Shown one piece after another: positions 44,959 to 51,902 of a stretch of DNA of 64,000 nucleotides (position 1 is the first letter of the stretch; the number at the start of each line of letters is the position of its first letter). The notes beneath the pieces are model-generated. The model was given only the letters and a program-made list of their open reading frames with translations. It made no database searches and was not told the DNA's origin. This stretch comes from Isoalcanivorax indicus. Lineage in GTDB: Bacteria; Pseudomonadota; Gammaproteobacteria; Pseudomonadales; Alcanivoracaceae. The position numbers and the translations under genes were made by a program. The stretch is taken from assembly GCF_003259185.1 (NCBI RefSeq), contig NZ_QGMP01000001.1, positions 2,294,001-2,358,000 of the forward strand, read 5' to 3'.

Positions 44959-45636
44959 ATGGATGCTCCCTTCTGGCACAACCGCTGGGCCCGGAACGAG
45001 ATCGGCTTTCATCTGCCGCACCCGAATCCCATGCTGACCGCCTGGTGGCCCACCCTGGACTTCGCCCCGGACAGTGCGGTCTGGGTGCCCCTGTGTGGCA
45101 AGACGCACGATATGCGCTGGTTGCGCGATCACGGTCATGTGGTGATGGCTGTCGAGCTGTCTCGCGAGGCGCTTGACGCGTTTATCAATGAGCAGAAGCT
45201 GGCGCTCACCTGGCGCGAGCGCAACGGCATGCCCATGGCAAGCGGTCAGGGCTACACCCTCTATTGCGGGGATTTCTTCGATATTTCAGCCGACATGCTA
45301 CGTAATGTCGGCGCGGTCTATGACAGGGCCGCCCTGATCGCCTTGCCGCCGGACATGCGCGCACGTTACGTCGAGCACTTGCTGGCCACGCTGCCCGCTC
45401 GCTGGGACATGTTGCTGATCACCCTGGAATACCCGGACTCAGAAATGGCGGGGCCGCCGTTCAGTGTCGATCAGGACGAGGTGCAGCGACTCTTCGCCGA
45501 CTGCAACGTGCAGTTGCTCCAGGCCCGCAACGTCCTGGCCGAACAGCCCCGTTTCCGCGAGAGCGGCCTGAGCACGCTGATCGAGCGCGCCTGGCGCATC
45601 CGGCCCCGGGAACCTGCCGGGCACACCTCGCTCTGA
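44959..45636 (+). CDS. tpm: Thiopurine S-methyltransferase
   Basis: 225 residues. SAM-dependent methylation of thiopurines in vitro, and in bacteria of selenium or tellurium compounds. Typical segments are FWHNRWARNEIGFHLP, VWVPLCGKTHDMRWL and YDRAALIALPPDMRARYV, the last with the conserved Arg of the active site. AAGGA lies about 10 nt before ATG. It is divergent from the zinc receptor. Confidence 0.93.
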   Translation: MDAPFWHNRWARNEIGFHLPHPNPMLTAWWPTLDFAPDSAVWVPLCGKTHDMRWLRDHGHVVMAVELSREALDAFINEQKLALTWRERNGMPMASGQGYTLYCGDFFDISADMLRNVGAVYDRAALIALPPDMRARYVEHLLATLPARWDMLLITLEYPDSEMAGPPFSVDQDEVQRLFADCNVQLLQARNVLAEQPRFRESGLSTLIERAWRIRPREPAGHTSL

Positions 45637-45724
45637 GCACATCAAGGCCCACACAACAAGGCTTACCAGCTGCCCGGGCAGGCGGGTAGAATGCGCGCTT
45701 TCCCGCCAGCCCGACGAGTCGCCG

Positions 45725-46447
45725 ATGCGGACATCGCCCGACAAGATAGCCGAGCCCGACCGGCAGTTGCTGGCGCTGCTGGCTGCGCTCGGCGCCTCCG
45801 ACAAGGCCCTGCTGCCCACGGATGTCGCCGCGCGCCTGGCAAGGCTGTTGTCCATCAGCGATGCGGCCGCGCTGGATGCCGCCGCGCGGCGCCCCCTGAG
45901 CGGCCCATTCCACCTGGACCCGGCGCTGCCTGACCTGCTGCGGGAAGATCTGCTGCGCACGCGCGAGGGCGTGCTCGCCCCACTGGCGCGCAGCCTGGCC
46001 GGCGATGCGGAGAACAGCCCGATCATCGCCCCTCGCCCACCGGAGGGCCTGGCGGCAGACCAGCGCCCGCCCTTCCGGCCGTGGGAGGCCTTTTACCTGG
46101 CCTGGCAACGCCGCATCGCCGCAGCCATCGGCGACCTGCGTCGGCGGGTGCGTCAGGCCCTCGTCACCGGGAGTCCGGCCCTGGCACGCATGGCCCATCT
46201 GGATGCGGCGCTGGAGCAGAGCCTCGGCGGCTACAGCCAGCGCGGCTTCAATACCGTGCCGTTGCTGCTGGAGAAGGCCTACCGGGCACGCTGGCAAGCA
46301 CGCGACCCCGATGACGACACGGGCGCCTGGCTCACTGCCTTTCACCACACACTGCAAGCCTGCCTGCTGGCAGAGATGGATGCCCGCCTGGCCCCGGTGC
46401 TGGGCATGCTGGATGCACTTGATAGCAAGGATATGAACACCCCATGA
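45725..46447 (+). CDS. DUF3348 protein, first gene of the motor-like operon
   Basis: 240 residues, helical, no signal peptide or membrane segment, so cytoplasmic. FRPWEAFYLAWQRRIAAAIG and the C-terminal FHHTLQACLLAEMDARLAPVLGMLDAL fit the DUF3348 family. Its stop overlaps the DUF802 gene by 4 nt. A possible promoter (TTACCA 45663-45668, 18 nt, TAGAAT 45687-45692) lies just upstream. Function unknown; constant companion of DUF802/OmpA/DUF2894 genes, which suggests a cytoplasmic part of one complex. Confidence 0.75.
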   Translation: MRTSPDKIAEPDRQLLALLAALGASDKALLPTDVAARLARLLSISDAAALDAAARRPLSGPFHLDPALPDLLREDLLRTREGVLAPLARSLAGDAENSPIIAPRPPEGLAADQRPPFRPWEAFYLAWQRRIAAAIGDLRRRVRQALVTGSPALARMAHLDAALEQSLGGYSQRGFNTVPLLLEKAYRARWQARDPDDDTGAWLTAFHHTLQACLLAEMDARLAPVLGMLDALDSKDMNTP

Positions 46448-48246
46448 GAATCGCTCCCTTTGCGCTGACCTGCCTGGCCGGTGCCCTGGCCATCCTGTGG
46501 ATCGGCTTCAGCTTCATGAACGGCAACCCGGCCGCGCCGGTCATCATCGTCGCCATCGCCGTCGGCTATGCCGTGGGCGTGGGCGAGTTGCTGGGCTACC
46601 GCCGCGATACCCGTGCGCTGGGTAGCGCGCTTGATCGCCTGCCCGCGCCGCCTGAACACCTGACCCCGTGGCTGCTTGAACTGCCCGCCGCCTTGCGCGA
46701 TACGGTGCGCCGGCGCATCGACGGCGACGCGCTGCCGCTGCCTGGGCCGCACCTGACACCCTATCTCACCGGGCTGTTGGTCATGCTCGGTCTGCTGGGC
46801 ACCTTCGTGGGCATGATCATTACCCTGCAAGGCGCTGCCATGGCGCTGGACAGCAGCACTGAATTGCAGGCGATCCAGCGCGCGCTGTCGGCGCCGATTG
46901 CCGGCCTGAGCCTGGCTTTCGGCACCTCGATTGCCGGGGTCGCCGGTTCCGCCATGCTGGGTCTGGCCACCGTGCTGTGCCGCCGCGAGCGGGTCGCCGT
47001 GTCCCGACAACTCGACCGCGCCACCGGCGGCCCCTTGCGGCCCTTCTCTGCCGCCGCGCGCCGTGACACCGCTTATGATGCGCTGACGCAACAGGCGCAG
47101 GCGCTGCCGCAACTGGTGGCCACGCTGCAGGGCATGAGCGAACAGATGCAGCGCAGCAATGAGCAACTCACCGCGCAACAGCGCGACGCCGCAGCACACA
47201 CAGAACGGCAGTTCAACGCCCTGGCCGAAAATGTCAGCCATAGCCTGCGTACCGCCGTGACCGACAGCAGCCGGGTGGCCAGCGAGCAACTGAAACCGCT
47301 GCTGAATGACACGCTGGCCGGATTCGCCGAACAGGTACACCAGCAGCAAAAGCAACTGCATGACACCGCCGAGCGACACCTGAACGAACTGGCGGCACGC
47401 TTCGCCGATACCACGCTGCAGGCCGCGACCCAGTGGCAGACCGGGCTGGAGCAACAGCACCAGCACAATGCGGCGTTGCTCGCCCAGATGCATACATGGC
47501 TGACCGACCATCAGGCACGCACCGACCAGAGCGCAACGGACCTGCTCGAAGGCCATGCCACCGGCATGCAAGCCTTGCGAGAGACCCTGCAGCAGCAACT
47601 CGGCGCCTTACGGGAACAGGAAGCGGGCCACACGCAGACGATGGCGCAGCATTTCGACGCCCTGGAGGCCCGCGTGGCGACCCATCTGGCGACGCTGGGC
47701 ACGGCACTGGAAGCCCCCATGACGCGCCTGATCGAGACCGCGTCGGAAACCCCGAAAGCCGCCGCAGACGTCATCAGCCGCCTGCGCGAGGAAATCGGCC
47801 ATCACGCCGAGCGCGACAACGCGCTGTTGGAGGAACGCCAACGCATCATGACCGAGCTGGACCAGCTGCTGCACCGTCAGCGCGAGGCCACCGTTGCCCA
47901 GCAGCAGGCCATTGATACGCTGATAACGCACGCCAGCCGCAACCTCGCCGAGGTCAACAGCCAGTTCGCCGGGCAAGTGGAAACCCAGCGCCAGCAACTG
48001 GATGATCTGGTCACGGATGTGCGCAGCAGCGCCGTCGACATTGCCAGCCTGGGCGATGCCTTCGGCGCCGGGGTCGGCCAGTTTGCCGACGCCAATCAAC
48101 AGCTGCTGGAGACACTGCAACAGGTACAGACCGCCCTGACCGACAGCGCCACCCGCAGCGATGAACAACTGGCCTATTATGTGGAACAGGCGCGCGAAGT
48201 GATCGAGCTGAGCCTCAGCCTGCGCCGCGACGGAAGCGCCGCCTGA
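46444..48246 (+). CDS. DUF802 protein: MotA/TolQ/ZorA-like stator with long coiled-coil tail
   Basis: 600 residues. Four hydrophobic segments at about 5-24, 31-50, 106-130 and 153-180. The last two hold TPYLTGLLVMLGLLGTFVGM and ALSAPIAGLSLAFGTSIAGV, the glycine-rich pattern of MotA/ExbB/TolQ channel subunits. Residues 205-600 are Gln/Ala/Glu-rich heptad-like sequence, a long cytoplasmic coiled coil as in ZorA of the Zorya defence system. The stop shares a base with the next start (TGATG). Ion-driven rotation with the downstream OmpA protein is inferred. Confidence 0.78.
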   Translation: MRIAPFALTCLAGALAILWIGFSFMNGNPAAPVIIVAIAVGYAVGVGELLGYRRDTRALGSALDRLPAPPEHLTPWLLELPAALRDTVRRRIDGDALPLPGPHLTPYLTGLLVMLGLLGTFVGMIITLQGAAMALDSSTELQAIQRALSAPIAGLSLAFGTSIAGVAGSAMLGLATVLCRRERVAVSRQLDRATGGPLRPFSAAARRDTAYDALTQQAQALPQLVATLQGMSEQMQRSNEQLTAQQRDAAAHTERQFNALAENVSHSLRTAVTDSSRVASEQLKPLLNDTLAGFAEQVHQQQKQLHDTAERHLNELAARFADTTLQAATQWQTGLEQQHQHNAALLAQMHTWLTDHQARTDQSATDLLEGHATGMQALRETLQQQLGALREQEAGHTQTMAQHFDALEARVATHLATLGTALEAPMTRLIETASETPKAAADVISRLREEIGHHAERDNALLEERQRIMTELDQLLHRQREATVAQQQAIDTLITHASRNLAEVNSQFAGQVETQRQQLDDLVTDVRSSAVDIASLGDAFGAGVGQFADANQQLLETLQQVQTALTDSATRSDEQLAYYVEQAREVIELSLSLRRDGSAA

Positions 48247-48893
48247 TGGAGACGCTGCACGACGATGCACAGTCCTCGCCGGTCTGGGCCATCTTCGCTG
48301 ATCTGATGGCCGCGCTGGCCGGCATTCTGGTGCTGACGCTGGTCTGGGTCATCGGCATCCAGCTGGAGCTGAGCCAGTCCCTGGACGCGGAAAAACAGAA
48401 ACGGCTGGCCGAAGAACAACGACGCATGGCGCTGGAAGCGGCACTGGACAATCCGTTGACCCATGGTCGCGTCACCTTCCAGGACGGCCGCATCGGCATC
48501 AGCGGCAATGTGCTGTTTGCGCTCAACTCCGACCGCTTGCAGGGTGACGGCGAACAATTGCTGGAAACACTGGTGCCCGTACTGCGCGAGTATCTGGGCG
48601 AGCACGATGAATTGCTGATGGTCAGCGGCTTCACCGATGACTTGCCGGTGCAGCGCGGCAATGCGCGCTACACCGATAACTGGGGCCTGTCTGCCCAACG
48701 CGCACTCACCGTGACACGCACCCTGGTGGAGCTGGGCATGCCCGCCGATCAGGTGTTTGCCGCCGCCTTCGGCGCGCATCAACCCGTGGCCAACAACCAG
48801 ACCGATGAAGGCCGGGCACGCAACCGGCGCGTGGAGCTGACGGTGATGCCGCGCGGGCAACGCGACACCAGCACAGAGGCGCGCGATGACTGA
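48246..48893 (+). CDS. MotB/ZorB-like OmpA-domain protein
   Basis: 215 residues. A single N-terminal helix (13-40) contains D19 in WAIFADLMAALAG, the position of the proton-carrying aspartate of MotB and ZorB. A short coiled coil (45-65) precedes a C-terminal OmpA-type peptidoglycan-binding domain: VSGFTDDLPV, NWGLSAQRALTV and GRARNRRVEL. Together with the DUF802 protein this makes a plausible stator pair anchored to the cell wall. It overlaps the DUF2894 gene by 8 nt. Confidence 0.85.
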   Translation: METLHDDAQSSPVWAIFADLMAALAGILVLTLVWVIGIQLELSQSLDAEKQKRLAEEQRRMALEAALDNPLTHGRVTFQDGRIGISGNVLFALNSDRLQGDGEQLLETLVPVLREYLGEHDELLMVSGFTDDLPVQRGNARYTDNWGLSAQRALTVTRTLVELGMPADQVFAAAFGAHQPVANNQTDEGRARNRRVELTVMPRGQRDTSTEARDD

Positions 48894-49485
48894 AGGCGAT
48901 ATGCAGACCTTCTCAGACGCGCTGAGGCAGCTAGGCGAACAGGATGCCGCTGTGCACGACCCGATACGTTATGCCTGGCTGCGCAGCCTGCACACACGCC
49001 TGGAGCGCCTGCCCCGCGTGCCCGCACGCCTGGGGCAAAGGCTGGAAGCCGGCCTGGAGCAATGCCAGGACACCGTCGCTCGCAGGCACGCCGCAGACCA
49101 GATGTCCCGCCCGGAAAAACCTTCACCTCTGGGGTCGCTACTGGCGCAACTGAGCCCGCCTGACGTGCCGCAGGCGGAGGACACCTCGCTGGCCGAACTT
49201 CTGCGCCAGCAAGCCCGACAGTTCCTGCCCGACGCGCAGCCACCGTCCGCTGCGCAGCCCTCCGGACTGCGCCATCTCGCATCCCTGCGCGAGGCCCGGG
49301 CGCTTCAGCAACGCCGACAGCGCCTTCACGACATGATCCGGCAAGCACCCCATGACGCGGGCCCGCTGAATTCGCATCGCATCGTGGCGCGTGCCCTGAA
49401 CACCCTGCAACAGTCCACACCCGCCTACCTCGACCACCTGCTCAACTATCTGGACACCCTGAGCGCGCTGGAACAGATGCGCTGA
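48886..49485 (+). CDS. DUF2894 protein, last gene of the motor-like operon
   Basis: 199 residues, helical, soluble, with a Pro/Gln-rich middle. The C-terminal signature GPLNSHRIVARALNTLQQST, then PAYLDHLLNYLDTL, marks DUF2894. It overlaps the OmpA gene by 8 nt, so all four proteins are made together. No enzymatic motif is visible. A regulatory or adaptor role for the membrane motor is inferred. Confidence 0.78.
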   Translation: MTEGDMQTFSDALRQLGEQDAAVHDPIRYAWLRSLHTRLERLPRVPARLGQRLEAGLEQCQDTVARRHAADQMSRPEKPSPLGSLLAQLSPPDVPQAEDTSLAELLRQQARQFLPDAQPPSAAQPSGLRHLASLREARALQQRRQRLHDMIRQAPHDAGPLNSHRIVARALNTLQQSTPAYLDHLLNYLDTLSALEQMR

Positions 49486-49562
49486 GTCCCGCCGCCCCGA
49501 CGTTTCACCGTTATGTCATAAACACCCGGCACCATCGCGCCCTGATCATCAGGAACCCACCC

Positions 49563-51158
49563 ATGGTTGTCAGATTCGCGGCCCCGGCAAAATTGTTGTT
49601 GCTCCATTGGTTGGCGACGTTCGCCCTGGTAATGAGTCTGCTCACCGGTTTGCGCCTGTTTGTCAGCAACACCTGGCATGGCGCGCTGGACGCCCGCTGG
49701 ACCGACTGGCTCCCACGCGGCGATATCTTTGCATTGCATGTAGCGCTGGGCTGGTTGTGGCTGGCCATCGTCATTATCTGGATGGTGCGGCGTTATATAT
49801 CGGGCGCTATCCGTCGCGAACGGGCCCGCCCCCCCACAAGCGCCCTGGCGCGCCTCAACCTGAACATCCTGCGTGCCGGCCGTATCATCCTGCCGCTGCT
49901 GCTGTTGAGCGGATTGCTGCTCTGGAGTGGCATAAACCTGTGGCGGCCCGGACTGATCATCCTGCATGCCGCCCTCGCACTGGCAGCACTGGTGTGCGCC
50001 CTGGCACATATCATTGCCCAGTTGAGCGCCACCTGGTGGCAAGGCTTCAAGGCCGTCTACCTGCGCCTCCCCGCGTGGCGCGCGCTGCTTACCGCGTCCC
50101 TGGTGGTACCCCTGGTGCTGACCGCAACGGCCTGGCTGTGGCGTGACGCCCTGAACAGCGCCTCGGCGACAGATCTGATCGTGCGCGAGATTCCACCAGG
50201 GCAGCGCCTGCAACGGGATGGCGTCCTGGACGAACCCTTCTGGCAGGACGCCACGCCGGTGACGGTGGTGACGCGTGTCCCCGGTAGCGCCGCACACGTC
50301 CCCGTTGAAATCCGCGCGGCGCGCCAGGGCCTGGTCATCTATTTCGCCTTCACCTGGGAAGACCCGACGCAAAGTCTGGCCCACCTGCCCCTGATCAAGA
50401 CCGAAGCGGGCTGGAAAGTGCTTCACGAGGGGGTGGCAGAAAATGATGAGCGCCGCTGGTACGAAGACAAGTTTGCCGTCGTCTTCTCCGACCAGCCTGA
50501 TATCGCGGGAAACGGCTCGTTTCACTTCGGCACCGGCCAACCGGAAACCAGCCGCAGTGAATCACGCCGTGGCGCGCATTTTGTGGAGTCCGGCCTCGTC
50601 GACATGTGGCACTGGAAAGCCGTTCGCAACCACGGTTACGGCGTACTGGATGACAGCCATTTCGGCACGCCCTACCCGCGTGTACCGGGCGAGCAACGCT
50701 ATACCGCTGGCTACAAAGCAGATCCCTCGCAAACCAATCCCTTCAGCAGCAACTACCTCTGGTTCTACGAGGACATCGTGGTCCCCAAGCGCCTGCCCAA
50801 CGATCCGGCACAGCTGGAGCCATTCCAGACGTTGCACGACGACGAAAACGCGGTGCCCTTCGCGCTCTCCTGGTACGAGACCAAGCCGTACTCAGCAGAG
50901 GATGACCATTACCCGGTGGGCACACTGATGCCTTCCGTGCTGTGGATCACCAATCCGGATACCGATCGCTCGGATGCCGCAGCATATGGCCGTTGGCACG
51001 ATGGCCGCTGGACCCTGGAAGTGGCGCGTGGCATTGCAGCCGAGTCCGACTTCGATCTGGATATCACCGATGGCACCTACCTGTGGGTAGCGACTTTTGA
51101 TCATGCGCAGGTCAATCATTCCTACCATTTGCGCCCGTTGCGCATTCGCTTCAAGTGA
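49563..51158 (+). CDS. Cytochrome b fused to ethylbenzene-dehydrogenase-like heme domain
   Basis: 531 residues. The N-terminal 195 residues form a four-to-five-helix membrane cytochrome b of the b561/FdnI type, with helix histidines H15, H59, H135 and H149 suited to two b hemes. Residues 205-531 are an exported domain related to the gamma subunit of ethylbenzene/DMS dehydrogenases (LDEPFWQDATPVTV, VDMWHWKAVRNHGYGV, WTLEVARGI). This suggests electron transfer between the quinone pool and a periplasmic partner. ATG 49563 has AGGA 8 nt upstream. No molybdoenzyme gene is adjacent. Confidence 0.8.
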   Translation: MVVRFAAPAKLLLLHWLATFALVMSLLTGLRLFVSNTWHGALDARWTDWLPRGDIFALHVALGWLWLAIVIIWMVRRYISGAIRRERARPPTSALARLNLNILRAGRIILPLLLLSGLLLWSGINLWRPGLIILHAALALAALVCALAHIIAQLSATWWQGFKAVYLRLPAWRALLTASLVVPLVLTATAWLWRDALNSASATDLIVREIPPGQRLQRDGVLDEPFWQDATPVTVVTRVPGSAAHVPVEIRAARQGLVIYFAFTWEDPTQSLAHLPLIKTEAGWKVLHEGVAENDERRWYEDKFAVVFSDQPDIAGNGSFHFGTGQPETSRSESRRGAHFVESGLVDMWHWKAVRNHGYGVLDDSHFGTPYPRVPGEQRYTAGYKADPSQTNPFSSNYLWFYEDIVVPKRLPNDPAQLEPFQTLHDDENAVPFALSWYETKPYSAEDDHYPVGTLMPSVLWITNPDTDRSDAAAYGRWHDGRWTLEVARGIAAESDFDLDITDGTYLWVATFDHAQVNHSYHLRPLRIRFK

Positions 51159-51172
51159 AAGGGGCGTCTGTC

Positions 51173-51766
51173 ATGTCTATCCGCTACTGCCGTCTTGTTG
51201 CCGCGTCGCTGACGCTCAGTGTTCTGATCGGGTGCAGCGCCCCCGAGGAACCGATAATGCGCTGGGAAAAATATGATCTTCAGGGCAACGCTCTGCCGGT
51301 TCAGGACGGCCCCTGGGCCTGTGTGCACGATCACGAGACCGGGCTGCGCTGGGAAGCTAAAAGCGATAATGAGGGCCTGTCGTACGCCGGCTCCACCTAC
51401 TACTGGAAAATGGATACCCCGGTATACGACGGCGGCTGCATGTTGCAACCCGGGCAGTCCTCGGCCTGCGACATCGATATGCTGATTGATCATCTGCGCA
51501 GCACGCGCCGCTGCGGACGCGATGACTGGCGCCTGCCCCACGTATCGGAACTGGAAACCCTGCTTTATGACACCGGCTTCCCGGGCAGCGCGCGCACCGT
51601 GACCGGCTTTTTTCCCCACGGTGGCCGCGAGGCGTTCTGGGCCGCCGATACAGGCGTTGATCAGCGTGGCCGTCCGGCGGCCATGATCCTGCATTTCGGC
51701 ACGGGCGAAAAAAGCTGGCTACCCCGGGACCAGGTAGCCCGTGTCCGTCTGGTGAGCGGCCCGTAA
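51173..51766 (+). CDS. DUF1566-domain lipoprotein
   Basis: 197 residues. Lipobox LIGC at the end of the signal peptide. The DUF1566 (Lcl C-terminal) pattern follows: TGLRWEAKSDNEGLSYAGST, DDWRLPHVSELETLLYD and a late VARVRLVSG. It starts 15 bp after the cytochrome b fusion gene and is probably co-transcribed, hinting at a structural or periplasmic partner. Two cysteine pairs (GGCMLQ, SACDID, RRCG) may form disulfides. Confidence 0.78.
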   Translation: MSIRYCRLVAASLTLSVLIGCSAPEEPIMRWEKYDLQGNALPVQDGPWACVHDHETGLRWEAKSDNEGLSYAGSTYYWKMDTPVYDGGCMLQPGQSSACDIDMLIDHLRSTRRCGRDDWRLPHVSELETLLYDTGFPGSARTVTGFFPHGGREAFWAADTGVDQRGRPAAMILHFGTGEKSWLPRDQVARVRLVSGP

Positions 51767-51902
51767 AAGGAAACCGTCACTTAACCTTCACTTGAACACC
51801 CCTGCCTTGTCACACATTCGGCGTAGATTCAGGAGCGACCCGGGCACCGCACCCGGTCGTCTGCACCCATTATTACTACGACATTCCGAGGGCAAGGCAA
51901 TC

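Noticed and set aside
45725..49485. Calling the DUF802/OmpA operon a true Zorya defence system
   Set aside because: ZorC and the ZorD or ZorE helicase/nuclease effectors are missing from the neighbourhood; only the motor part is similar.
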